From contig JABXJT010000076.1 of assembly GCA_013375455.1 (NCBI GenBank), positions 1 to 23,262 on the forward strand: a DNA stretch of 23,262 bases, written 5' to 3'. The notes under the pieces were generated by a model. That model saw only the letters and a list, made by a program, of their open reading frames with translations. It ran no database searches and was not told where the DNA came from. The stretch is from Candidatus Helarchaeota archaeon. GTDB taxonomy: Archaea; Asgardarchaeota; Lokiarchaeia; Helarchaeales; HEL-GB-A. Of the stretch, positions 14,285-22,354 are shown piece by piece (within the stretch, counting starts at the first letter, position 1; each line of letters starts with the position of its first letter). The position numbers and the translations under genes were made by a program.

Positions 14285-15535
14285 TCAAAAAGGGTGCTCT
14301 TTCCCAAGTTTTATGTCTTTTAAGTCAGGCAAATCAACAAACATCAGACGTGCATAATCAATCAAATTATTCCCATCTAGGCTTGAAGAGAGGGCCCCTG
14401 AATATCTCATTAAAAATTGTTTTTTCCAGTTGAATTTTTTTGAGGAATATACGGATTTAATATGTTCGATACTGCTTCTAATGATAGTCGCATTATTCCA
14501 GCCCAGTTTTGCCAACCTAAAAACATCGAGAATCTCGTCTGTGAGATCCTTTTCCTCCAGTTCTTCATAAAATGAATCAAAGAAAGTGTCAATATAATCC
14601 TGCATCTCTAAACTCTTTTCGTTCCAGTATATTTTTCCCTTGACACCAAATTTTGATGCGCTTAGCTTAGATTTATTATAGTTCTCAAATGAAAGATCAT
14701 TTGGTGAAGGTTTCCCGCTTAAATATCCTATAGTTAAAACCCTTAACACTTCAACAGCCGCAATAATAAATTCAGGAATATTTGCATCTGCAATTCTCAC
14801 CTCAACTGTAGGTGGTTTGTCCTTCCGGTGTGCATTATAATTAATCTCAATCCAATGATCACTACGTAATTTTAGAATTTCAGGTTTAGAGATTGATTTG
14901 CACCATTCATCCCCATATTTCACCATTCTATTTGAAGCGATGGATGTTAATTCTTCTTCGAACACTGGACTATTAGTACAAAGCGCTATAATCAATGGGA
15001 GATAATCGTGAATGTACGCCATTAAGGGACCGGCATCTTCCTTTCCGATTCCTTCTTCTCCAAGTCCAATATGGAAGTGGACTCCGGCTGGATCTTTTAG
15101 CCATGTCCCAAACAACCCGATTTGGTAATTTGCCTTCCTTTGGGCAAAGATCCGATATTTTCTTAGCCCGTTTCGTAATAAAAATAACCCTTTGTTTATA
15201 TCATCAAAAATAGGACTGATATATTCATTTCCGATCGCTATATCCTCTGTAAAATCCTCGCCTGGTTCTATAACATCTTTAATTGGCTGAATAGCGGTTC
15301 TCTCAAGCACCTTCTCCCCTTTTATTAAATATGACTCGATTTCAATGCCATTTGTTACGAGAGGTTGCACGCCAACTTCTTCTTCCTCCACACATTCATC
15401 AGGCAAACAGATATTTATCACTTTAATATTGAGCTTGCACTTTAAGCATTGATGGAGATCATTAACTTTAATTTTGGTTGGCGCAAAATCCATTTTGTAT
15501 TTACATCGCGGACAGGTGACTATAAACCGGGTCAT
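14285..15535 (-). CDS. Zinc-ribbon protein fused to a GCS2-like carboxylate-amine ligase domain
   Basis: 416 residues. Residues 1-40 form a zinc ribbon (CPRC at 8-11, CLKC at 30-33). From about residue 60 the protein resembles the glutamate-cysteine ligase 2 / YbdK group of the glutamine-synthetase fold: NGIEIESYLI (N-terminal metal-binding Glu), HFHIGLG (H153, H155) and TVEVRIADA (E245, R247). These are the expected ATP/Mg2+ and substrate residues, so ligation of an amine to a carboxylate, or glutamate-cysteine type chemistry, is plausible; the substrate is unknown. The fused zinc ribbon is unusual and might bind nucleic acid or a carrier protein. The start is the ATG before TRFIVTCPRC. Confidence 0.75.
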   Translation of the reverse strand: MTRFIVTCPRCKYKMDFAPTKIKVNDLHQCLKCKLNIKVINICLPDECVEEEEVGVQPLVTNGIEIESYLIKGEKVLERTAIQPIKDVIEPGEDFTEDIAIGNEYISPIFDDINKGLFLLRNGLRKYRIFAQRKANYQIGLFGTWLKDPAGVHFHIGLGEEGIGKEDAGPLMAYIHDYLPLIIALCTNSPVFEEELTSIASNRMVKYGDEWCKSISKPEILKLRSDHWIEINYNAHRKDKPPTVEVRIADANIPEFIIAAVEVLRVLTIGYLSGKPSPNDLSFENYNKSKLSASKFGVKGKIYWNEKSLEMQDYIDTFFDSFYEELEEKDLTDEILDVFRLAKLGWNNATIIRSSIEHIKSVYSSKKFNWKKQFLMRYSGALSSSLDGNNLIDYARLMFVDLPDLKDIKLGKEHPF

Positions 15536-15641
15536 TTAGTTATTCATCCTAAGGAAATTAAATGAAAGACCTTTCAAATCTAAAAACGTTTAACGATTTT
15601 TAAAATTTTGGACATAAAATACGAAGAATAGCACGATCTCT

Positions 15642-16139
15642 TCATAATTCTTTTTCAGTTGATGGTGGATCAAACCCTCTTCCTTTGTGAATGCTTTCAA
15701 AACTGCGTTTATACTTTTCGAAATCTTCATGTAATTCTTGCACTTGTTGATTTTCTAGCATTTTTTTGAAGAAATTTGAAATTGAATTATATAATTCGGG
15801 AAGAAATGTATCAACTTGAGAAAATTCTTTAGCCATATCTGATAGAGCCCCTAAAGTCAAATTCACATTGATTTCACGTTCTCGGAATTCCTTACTTATT
15901 AGTTTCCTAAGTCTTTTTTCATCATAATGACTCCAAACAGATTCAAAAGAGAAATAATAAAAAAATTGCACGACTTCTGAAATCCATCCAACAAAAAACG
16001 CAGTTGTAATATCTCCAGTAACTAAATAAGTTACAAAAAATCCTACAAACACGGATATTATTCTATATATGACACTTTTGGCTAAATTTCTCTTCAAATT
16101 CATGCTGAAAACATCCTTTTTACAGCCAGAACGCCCCAT
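15642..16139 (-). CDS. DUF2061-type membrane protein with a long cytoplasmic tail
   Basis: 165 residues. NLAKSVIYRIISVFVGFF, TYLVTGDITTAFFVGW and YYFSFESVWSHY follow the DUF2061 pattern (KSxxYR, TGxxxxA, then a YY-x-x-E-x-x-W end), with two membrane spans at about 27-41 and 44-63. Family members usually stop there at around 70-80 residues. Here another 85 charged, helical residues follow (EFREREINVN to STEKEL), likely cytoplasmic and possibly coiled. Function unknown. A TTTAAATA-like box near 16164-16174 predicts transcription from about 16143, favouring ATG 16139 as a nearly leaderless start. ATG 16103, with AAGGA upstream, is the alternative and begins just before the conserved domain. Confidence 0.72.
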   Translation of the reverse strand: MGRSGCKKDVFSMNLKRNLAKSVIYRIISVFVGFFVTYLVTGDITTAFFVGWISEVVQFFYYFSFESVWSHYDEKRLRKLISKEFREREINVNLTLGALSDMAKEFSQVDTFLPELYNSISNFFKKMLENQQVQELHEDFEKYKRSFESIHKGRGFDPPSTEKEL

Positions 16140-16220
16140 GGGAGTCCGGACCTTTCTCTAACGAATATTTAAACTATTTGTTCTTTTTGACCATCAGCGA
16201 AAATTAATATAATTCATATT

Positions 16221-16230
16221 TGATATAAAT
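16221..16230 (+). promoter_or_regulatory. TATA box for the coiled-coil gene
   Basis: TGATATAAAT, centred near 16226, predicts transcription from about 16252 and a short leader containing AGGG (16254-16257), 7 nt before ATG 16265. Confidence 0.5.
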
Positions 16231-16263
16231 AGTCATCTTTGAGAAACGATAAAAGGGTTTGAT

Positions 16264-16353
16264 CATGCCCAAAAAAAAGGCGAAGAAACAGGTAATGCCC
16301 AAAAAAGAGGCGAAAAAACAGGAAATACCCGAAAAAGAGGCGAAGATACAATT
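16264..16353 (+). repeat. Three tandem 30-bp units at the start of the coiled-coil gene
   Basis: Three consecutive imperfect 30-bp units encode MPKKKAKKQV, MPKKEAKKQE and IPEKEAKIQL. They keep the reading frame and give a basic, Lys-rich head. The third unit has drifted most. Replication slippage is the likely origin. Confidence 0.75.
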
Positions 16354-17290
16354 AGATGATGAATTAGAAGAAAACCAATTCAAACTTGATTCTATTAGAA
16401 GAAAACTATCTGATAAGGATGAAGAATTAAAAAAGATCAAGCAAAATATTAATGACTTGACTGTAGAACAAAATGAACTTATAAAAAAGAACGAAGCATT
16501 AAACCAAGAATATGGAAATAGACAAGGCGATTTAACTGTTCTTAATGAGAAAGTAAAAGAAAAAACTCATCAATTAGATGAATTACGCTCAGATGTTACA
16601 AAATTGAAAAAAGAAATTGAAGAGCGAAAGTCCTCGTTAACCCAAGAAATTGACGATGCTGAAGTAGTAAAGAAAAAAATTGAAAGTTTACGTGCAGAAA
16701 ATGAAGCAATAAAACTATCAATTGAAAAAAATAAAGCTGAATTAGCACGTGCAAATATGTTGATTGAAGCAAAAGAAGATGAAACAAAACTCCTAAACGA
16801 ACAACTTGAAAGAAAGGAATTAAGAAAAAAAGAGGTTGAACAGCAAATTTTAAAATGTCATGACGAGCTGCATGGTCTGGAAAAACAAAAAGAGATGTTT
16901 AAAGATCTTTTTGACTCGTATAAAGTTCGTTTAACAGAGAAACAAGAATTTATGATTGGTATTGAATCCATGTTACAAGACTTAAAAGATATCTTGGAAA
17001 CACTAATCGGCCAAAAGATTGTGAAAGAAAGTTTCGTTGCTCTCAGTGAAAACGCGATGAAAAATCTCAGGAATTTCATTGAATCCTTCAATGCTGCCTA
17101 TGAAAAACGAGCGGACCGGATAAATAAAGTCTATGAAAAATTTGAAGAAGTAGAGAGTGAATACGAAAAAGTTTACACGATAAAAGAAAAAATTGAAAAA
17201 CTCATAAATATCTCACAAAAATTATCTCTGAAATTAAAAGACGCTGTGGAAAACCAAGGGAAGGAAGGTCCCGAGAACGAAAGCGAATAA
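16265..17290 (+). CDS. Long coiled-coil protein with basic N-terminal repeats
   Basis: 341 residues from ATG 16265 (AGGG 7 nt upstream; TTG 16259 is less likely). After the basic repeat head, residues about 35-215 are an almost unbroken coiled coil with heptad-like spacing (KLSDKDEELKKIKQNINDL, LNEKVKEKTHQLDELRSDV). A less regular central part follows (IGIESMLQDLKDILETLIGQKI), then more helix and an acidic end (GPENESE). No SMC or ATPase head and no membrane span are present, so SMC proteins are ruled out. A structural or scaffolding role is inferred only from architecture. It is transcribed divergently from the DUF2061 gene, which also has a helical tail; joint action is speculative. Confidence 0.8.
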   Translation: MPKKKAKKQVMPKKEAKKQEIPEKEAKIQLDDELEENQFKLDSIRRKLSDKDEELKKIKQNINDLTVEQNELIKKNEALNQEYGNRQGDLTVLNEKVKEKTHQLDELRSDVTKLKKEIEERKSSLTQEIDDAEVVKKKIESLRAENEAIKLSIEKNKAELARANMLIEAKEDETKLLNEQLERKELRKKEVEQQILKCHDELHGLEKQKEMFKDLFDSYKVRLTEKQEFMIGIESMLQDLKDILETLIGQKIVKESFVALSENAMKNLRNFIESFNAAYEKRADRINKVYEKFEEVESEYEKVYTIKEKIEKLINISQKLSLKLKDAVENQGKEGPENESE

Positions 17291-17428
17291 TTCTTCTTTT
17301 TAAAATGAGTTTTCATTGATACCGTTCTTAAAATCAAAGAATCCTGTCACTTAATTTTAAGAATTCCTCCCACAGCTTCTAAATATCTTAAAAAAATTAT
17401 TCTAATTAATTATGTTTAAATCTCTCGA

Positions 17429-18433
17429 TTAAATAAGTTTGATTAAATCCTTTAATGCATCTGACATTTTCTTGTTTTCATATAAGACCTTATAAATTTG
17501 CATTGTAAGTGGAAGAAATATCCCATTCTCTTGGGCAAAATGGTAGATCGATTTTGCGGCCTTAACCCCTTCAGCGACCATGCCTTGCAAATCAGCTTTT
17601 ATTTCTTCAAAACTTTTACCTGCGGCTAATTTTTCGCCATAAAATCTATCTCGTGAATGTTTTGATGTGCAAGTCGCAATAAGATCTCCGATTCCTGCAA
17701 TACCAAAAAAAGTTGTCCTAAAAGCACCGAATTCCTTTCCAACCCTGTACATCTCAGTAAGGCCTAACGTCATAATACTAGCTTTCGCGTTATCCCCTAA
17801 ACCAAGAGCATCGCAAACTCCAATCGTAAGTGCTGTAATATTTTTAACCGCACCACATATTTGTATACCAGACTCATCTGAAAGCGCATACGGAATAAAA
17901 TAATCAGTCTTGAAAAGATCTACTAATTCATCAAGGATTTCCTTATGAATTGAAGCAATAACTGTCGCTGTTGGCATCTTTCTTGCGACTTCTTCCGCAT
18001 GATTTGGACCAGAAAGCGCCGCAATTTTCACGTTTGCCGGTAATACTTCTCTTAGGACTTGGGTCATGAGTTTAAAAGTTTGAGGTTCAAGTCCTTTTGA
18101 TACCGAAACTAGTTTGTATTGTTTATCTTTTCGAAGATATGGTGCAAATTGATTTGCAACATCCCTTACATATTGAGAGGGAACTGCAGAGATGATAATA
18201 TCTGCATCTGGAACAACATCTTTGAAATTGTTAAATGCATGTAAATACTCTGATAGTTTTACACCAGGAAGAAACTGGAAATTTTCATGATTTTTATTGA
18301 TTGACACTGCAGTTCTTTCTTCAAGTGCCCATATTCTTACTTTATAACCCTTCTCAGCCAGAAGATTCCCAAGTGCTGTTCCCCATGCACCCGCACCAAT
18401 GACTGATATTCGACGCTCCATACAAAGTTTCAT
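17429..18433 (-). CDS. gpsA: NAD(P)-dependent glycerol-3-phosphate dehydrogenase, bacterial type
   Basis: 334 residues, standard length. It reduces dihydroxyacetone phosphate to sn-glycerol 3-phosphate. The Rossmann motif GAGAWG (13-18), SVSKGLE (K113), SGPNHAEEVA and GAVKN (K197, the catalytic Lys) followed by GLGDNAKASIMTLGLTEM are all present and intact. Archaeal membrane lipids normally use glycerol-1-phosphate made by an unrelated enzyme, so this gene in an archaeal context bears on lipid stereochemistry. Lokiarchaeia have been reported to lack the G1P enzyme. Start may be ATG 18433 or ATG 18421 (4 residues shorter). It is divergent from pgk with a 115-bp shared promoter region, and a TATA-like AGCTATATGG lies near 18470-18479 on the minus strand. 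Confidence 0.93.
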   Translation of the reverse strand: MKLCMERRISVIGAGAWGTALGNLLAEKGYKVRIWALEERTAVSINKNHENFQFLPGVKLSEYLHAFNNFKDVVPDADIIISAVPSQYVRDVANQFAPYLRKDKQYKLVSVSKGLEPQTFKLMTQVLREVLPANVKIAALSGPNHAEEVARKMPTATVIASIHKEILDELVDLFKTDYFIPYALSDESGIQICGAVKNITALTIGVCDALGLGDNAKASIMTLGLTEMYRVGKEFGAFRTTFFGIAGIGDLIATCTSKHSRDRFYGEKLAAGKSFEEIKADLQGMVAEGVKAAKSIYHFAQENGIFLPLTMQIYKVLYENKKMSDALKDLIKLI

Positions 18434-18488
18434 TCTATCTCTACTATAAAATAGTTTCTCTAAAGCTCCCCATATAGCTTCTGAATAT

Positions 18489-18498
18489 CTTTAAATAA
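18489..18498 (+). promoter_or_regulatory. TATA box for pgk
   Basis: CTTTAAATAA is close to the archaeal consensus TTTAWATA. Transcription would begin near 18520, with AGGTGA (18538-18543) in the leader directly before ATG 18549. Confidence 0.5.
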
Positions 18499-18548
18499 TC
18501 AATCCAAAATAAGTAATTTAGAAAACAATCTGAATTTAGGTGAAGTTT

Positions 18549-19763
18549 ATGAAATATGGATTAATGACGCTTGACGATGTAGATGTAAAAGGTAAAAAGG
18601 TTTTGATTCGGTTTGATCTCAATAGTACAGTTACTATAGAGGACCCGATAATAAAGGATACATTACGATTGGATCAAATAAAACCAACATTGGACGATTT
18701 AAAAGAAGCTGCTGTTATCATTTTAGCACATCAAGGTCGAAAAGGGAAAAAGGATTTCACTTCTTTGCAACCTCATGCTAATGTCTTAAAAGAGATGTAT
18801 GGGGATCGCTTTAAATTCGTGGATGATACGGTTGGCGAGAAAGCTGTCAATGCCATTAGGGGCCTGAAGCCTGGCGAAATTCTGCTGCTGGAGAATGTCC
18901 GCTTTCTTGAAGAGGAAATGCAGAAAGGAACGCCCGGAGAATTATCCAAAACGAAATTCGTGCAGACTTTGGCTCCCTTAGTCGATCTTTATGTAAATGA
19001 CGCTTACGGTGCAGCTCATAGAGGTCAAACATCTTTAGTAGGCTTCACGCCAGTTTTACCGTCGTATGCTGGGCGTATTTTAGAACGTGAAATCGACGTA
19101 ATGGAAAATACTTTGACTAAACCTGATAAACCGATGATTTATGTCATCGGAGGGGCCAAAGTGGAAACTAAATTCAAAGTGTTGAAAAACCTCCTCGAGA
19201 ATAATAAAGCGGATAAGATTTTAGTCTGCGGGTTACTACAGAATATCATGTTAGCAGGAGCCGGTGTAGATATCAAGGAAATTAACAAAAAGCCCATAAA
19301 AGGATTTGAAGAGTATATCGGTACCGCTAAAGAGATTTATGATAAATATAAAGATCAACTCGTATTACCAGTTGATCTGGCCCTTAATAAGAACAATGAA
19401 CGCGTTGAAGTCGGTTTAGATGCATTATCCGAAGAGTTTCCTTCTAATGATATCGGGCATAAAACCGCAGAAAATTTTGTAGAGATTATAAAAGAAGCTG
19501 GGACTGTTGCAGCCAATGGGCCTGCGGGCGTATTCGAGAACGAACCTTTCGCTTATGGGTCCAAGGAAGTTCTCCACGCGATGGCTGATTCAAAAGCATA
19601 TTCTATCGTTGGTGGGGGCGAAATGGGCGGCTATGCCAACACGCTCAAGCTCGATATGAATTTCATTAGTACTGGCGGCGGCGCAATGCTTGCATACCTT
19701 ACGGGAAAGAAATTAACCGTCCTTGCCGCACTCGAAAAGGCGGCACAACGGATGCAATCCTAA
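18549..19763 (+). CDS. pgk: Phosphoglycerate kinase
   Basis: 404 residues. It transfers phosphate between 1,3-bisphosphoglycerate and ADP in glycolysis and gluconeogenesis, in the cytoplasm. The substrate motif RFDLNS (canonical RVDFN) is near residue 20, with LAHQGR, LLLENVRF, NDAYGAAHRGQTS, GGAKVETKFKVL, NGPAGVFE and the nucleotide loop GGGEMGGYANTL followed by STGGGAMLAYLTG. The loop reads GGGEMGGY rather than the usual GGGDT, which fits archaeal-type enzymes. ATG 18549 is preferred because AGGTGA lies 5 nt upstream; GTG 18540 falls inside that site. A run of nine T follows the stop. Confidence 0.95.
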   Translation: MKYGLMTLDDVDVKGKKVLIRFDLNSTVTIEDPIIKDTLRLDQIKPTLDDLKEAAVIILAHQGRKGKKDFTSLQPHANVLKEMYGDRFKFVDDTVGEKAVNAIRGLKPGEILLLENVRFLEEEMQKGTPGELSKTKFVQTLAPLVDLYVNDAYGAAHRGQTSLVGFTPVLPSYAGRILEREIDVMENTLTKPDKPMIYVIGGAKVETKFKVLKNLLENNKADKILVCGLLQNIMLAGAGVDIKEINKKPIKGFEEYIGTAKEIYDKYKDQLVLPVDLALNKNNERVEVGLDALSEEFPSNDIGHKTAENFVEIIKEAGTVAANGPAGVFENEPFAYGSKEVLHAMADSKAYSIVGGGEMGGYANTLKLDMNFISTGGGAMLAYLTGKKLTVLAALEKAAQRMQS

Positions 19764-19770
19764 AAACCTC

Positions 19771-19779
19771 TTTTTTTTT
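19771..19779 (+). terminator. Poly-T terminator after pgk
   Basis: Nine consecutive T start 8 bp after the pgk stop codon. Archaeal RNA polymerase terminates at U-rich tracts without needing a hairpin, so this is a good intrinsic terminator candidate. It lies 15 bp before the end of the converging permease gene. Confidence 0.65.
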
Positions 19780-19794
19780 AGTCAAAAGCACTAA

Positions 19795-20565
19795 TTACGT
19801 GCTTTTTGTATAGCGATTATAAAAGAATAAACCAAAATACACCATCAGAATCGAAAATACTATAAGACCTATGATATCTAATGGGCGAATAGTGCCTGAA
19901 TACGCAGGATCTAGCAATCCTCGTAAAATATTAGCTCCATAACTTAGAGGATTCGCGTCAGCGATCAATCCCATACCTGGAATATTCGCCATGACATCAC
20001 GTGGATAAAATACCGTTGATCCAAACATGAGCCACATGCTTACAAATCCTCGAGCGAGTTGATAACGGCGAGTATTTTGGATGGCTGTTGCAAGGATTAT
20101 GCTTAACGATGTTAGACCCATTGCGAGAATGAATATAACTCCAAGAATCATTATTATACTAAAGAATGGGGTTAAAATTGAGTAATATAGATTAATTATT
20201 ATGATGGTGATAACAAGGAGTGGGATAGCAAAAATCATTGACCGTATTGCACCTGCAAATGCCCGGGCAGTAACGAATTGAAACCGATCTATTGGTAGAG
20301 ATAATAAGTAATGAATGCGCTGACTATGCCGTTCCTGGCTCACCTCGATGCCCATGATAAATGATGCACCAAAAAGAGAAAGGACCGTAATTCCGGGTCC
20401 AAAAAAGAGGAGATAATTAGGAACGATTGCTCCAGTAACTAGGTTAGAAAAGACAGCTGCCATGATTAGTAAATCGGCTAAATTCGTGATTAATAAAACA
20501 ATAATCCAGTACTTATATTTGAAAAAATTCCGTAGATCGCGTTCAATAATTGCGAGCATACTCAA
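19795..20565 (-). CDS. ABC-2 type transporter permease
   Basis: 256 residues with about six hydrophobic spans. A short cytoplasmic N-terminus (AIIERDLRNFFKYKYW), SQERHSQRIHYLLSLPIDRFQFVTAR in the first cytoplasmic loop, and MIADANPLSYGANILRG near the end are hallmarks of ABC-2 (DrrB/NatB-like) permeases. TTG 20565 is chosen because AGAGGGGGG lies 9 nt upstream; it overlaps the stop of the preceding gene by 4 bp (TTGA), a coupled arrangement. ATG 20559 is an alternative. It pairs with the next permease, likely as a heterodimer, around the ATPase at 21325. Substrate unknown; lipids, drugs or polysaccharides are typical. Confidence 0.88.
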   Translation of the reverse strand: MSMLAIIERDLRNFFKYKYWIIVLLITNLADLLIMAAVFSNLVTGAIVPNYLLFFGPGITVLSLFGASFIMGIEVSQERHSQRIHYLLSLPIDRFQFVTARAFAGAIRSMIFAIPLLVITIIIINLYYSILTPFFSIIMILGVIFILAMGLTSLSIILATAIQNTRRYQLARGFVSMWLMFGSTVFYPRDVMANIPGMGLIADANPLSYGANILRGLLDPAYSGTIRPLDIIGLIVFSILMVYFGLFFYNRYTKST

Positions 20566-21311
20566 GTTGCAAGTCCCCCCTCTAATCGCTTGCTATAAAC
20601 TCGAATAGCCACGCCAACTAAAATCAGTGAAAAGATAACAACAAAAACCACTGAAATAAGTATTGGGGAGTCTGCTGGAAGCCCTAATCCCCATCTAGTA
20701 GCATCAGCAGCATAGCTAAGAGGATTTACTACACTTACAAATCGCATCCAGTAATCCATTGCATAAATTGGATAATATATTGTGCTAAGTCGGATTAAAA
20801 ATGCATCAATTAAACCAAGAATAAAACTCAACTTCACGTGCTCCTTGGTAAAACTCCCAATGATGACTCCCAACGACGTTACTCCAAATGCAAAGAGAAA
20901 TAAGAGACCAAACACGATGAGTAAATTCAAGATAGATCCTATTCCAGTGACAAATAAAAAGATAATAAAAAGCGGAATAGAATAGATCATCGTGCGGAGC
21001 GTTCCCCCTACCATGCGCCCCAGGACATATTCCGTTCTCGAAAAGGGTAGTGTTAGATGATAATCAATGACTCCTTCGCTCCGCTCATCAGCTATCTCCC
21101 AAGCTGTCCACATTCCAAAAGACCAAAGTGTCAATACAGCTACACCAGCTGCATAAAATTGTGTATAATCAAACCCCGTGACTAAAAAATTTAAAATCAA
21201 CGCGTAAATGAAGATCTGAACTAAGAATGTGAGGGCATTAGTGAATATGAAAATTTTATAACTCCATAGTCGTTTTAAATCACGCTCAACGATATTAAGA
21301 AAATTACGCAT
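20562..21311 (-). CDS. ABC-2 type transporter permease (partner)
   Basis: 249 residues, about six spans. It has the same layout as its neighbour: NIVERDLKRLWSYK at the N-terminus, DERSEGVIDYHLTLPFSRTEYVLGRMVGG in the cytoplasmic loop and VVNPLSYAADATRWGLG before the last span. The two genes are paralogues that have diverged widely. It begins 13 bp after the ATPase gene and overlaps the next permease by 4 bp, so all three are one operon. Confidence 0.9.
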   Translation of the reverse strand: MRNFLNIVERDLKRLWSYKIFIFTNALTFLVQIFIYALILNFLVTGFDYTQFYAAGVAVLTLWSFGMWTAWEIADERSEGVIDYHLTLPFSRTEYVLGRMVGGTLRTMIYSIPLFIIFLFVTGIGSILNLLIVFGLLFLFAFGVTSLGVIIGSFTKEHVKLSFILGLIDAFLIRLSTIYYPIYAMDYWMRFVSVVNPLSYAADATRWGLGLPADSPILISVVFVVIFSLILVGVAIRVYSKRLEGGLAT

Positions 21312-21324
21312 GGAATCCCGCTAG

Positions 21325-22275
21325 TTATTCTTTTAATGATTTTTTTGTATACCTAAAAAAGACATCATCTAAGGTAGGTTCACTCATTTGAAATTTATCT
21401 ACACGACATCCATTTTGAACAAAAATTTGTAGGATTTCTGATGCGACATCTTCAGCTTTATTCAGATATATTAGTATTCTATTATCATCACTTTTAATCT
21501 CGAGAATATTAGGAATTTCTTTTAATTTTTTTTCGATAATAGGCGTAAAATTAGTTGTTTCAACCTGGATTATGTCACCACCCGGAATGGCATCTTTCAA
21601 TTCAGGTGGTGATCCGATTTTGATAATCCTCCCTTGATTCATTATTCCGATACGATCATCCTTACAAAGGACTTCGGCCTCTCTCATCAAATTTGTAGCA
21701 AGGATTATAGTTGCTCCTTCTTCTCTCAGCTCCAATATGAAATCCCAAATCTTCTTTTTAATGTGGGGGTCTAGAAACGCCGTTGGTTCATCGATGAAGG
21801 CAACTTTAGGACGCTGTAGGAGCACTTTTGCGATTTCAATCTTTTTTTTCTGCCCTCCACTCAATTTATAAGCGGGTTTTCCTTTGGCATCTGCCATTTG
21901 CAATTCTTCAACTAAAAATTGAATGCGTTCTTGCCTTTCTTTCTTATTCGAGATCCCACAGACTTTAGCATGCCAATTCAAAATTTCATTATAATTCAAT
22001 GACCAGTCTAATTTCGCTTCTTGAAATGAAACCCCTATTACTTCACGCACTTTACTTGGCTGCTCGATAATGTCATAAGAAGCAATTCGGGCAGTTCCCG
22101 AAGTTGGCCGGAAAATTGTGGCCAGGATATAAATTAAAGTCGTCTTACCTGCACCATTCGGGCCTAACAATCCAAAAATTTCATTATCATATATATCCAG
22201 AGTGAGTTCATTTACTGCCACAGTTTCTTTGAAGCGTTTCGTTATGTGATCGATTTCTATTATTTTCGTCTTCAT
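21325..22275 (-). CDS. ABC transporter ATP-binding protein (DrrA/NatA-like)
   Basis: 316 residues. It has Walker A GPNGAGKTT (38-46), Q-loop in GVSFQEAKLDW, ABC signature LSGGQ (138-142), Walker B VAFIDEP (D162, E163) and D-loop FLDP. The expected switch histidine is Asn195 (ATNLMREAE); DrrA-like exporters are known to vary here (Gln in LTTQY), so activity is not excluded. Residues about 230-316 form the extra C-terminal domain of this subfamily, ending EPTLDDVFFRYT, a typical ABC-2 ATPase end. It energises export through the two downstream permeases. The start ATG 22275 has a minus-strand TATA element about 30 nt upstream, predicting a very short leader. Confidence 0.93.
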   Translation of the reverse strand: MKTKIIEIDHITKRFKETVAVNELTLDIYDNEIFGLLGPNGAGKTTLIYILATIFRPTSGTARIASYDIIEQPSKVREVIGVSFQEAKLDWSLNYNEILNWHAKVCGISNKKERQERIQFLVEELQMADAKGKPAYKLSGGQKKKIEIAKVLLQRPKVAFIDEPTAFLDPHIKKKIWDFILELREEGATIILATNLMREAEVLCKDDRIGIMNQGRIIKIGSPPELKDAIPGGDIIQVETTNFTPIIEKKLKEIPNILEIKSDDNRILIYLNKAEDVASEILQIFVQNGCRVDKFQMSEPTLDDVFFRYTKKSLKE

Positions 22276-22299
22276 CTATTACGCTCTCTTTTACTCAAT

Positions 22300-22308
22300 T
22301 TTTTATAT
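22300..22308. promoter_or_regulatory. Shared TATA element between ABC operon and SDR gene
   Basis: TTTTTATAT reads as a TATA box in both directions. On the minus strand (ATATAAAAA) it sits about 30 nt before the ABC ATPase ATG; on the plus strand it predicts a start near 22332, about 20 nt before the SDR ATG. One element may therefore set two mutually exclusive transcripts. Confidence 0.4.
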
Positions 22309-22354
22309 CATTCAACTAATAAATTAAAAAACTATAATTAAATAAGTGATGTTC

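Noticed and set aside
16265..17290. SMC/Rad50-type protein
   Set aside because: No Walker A, signature or Walker B motif and no hinge; only a coiled coil.
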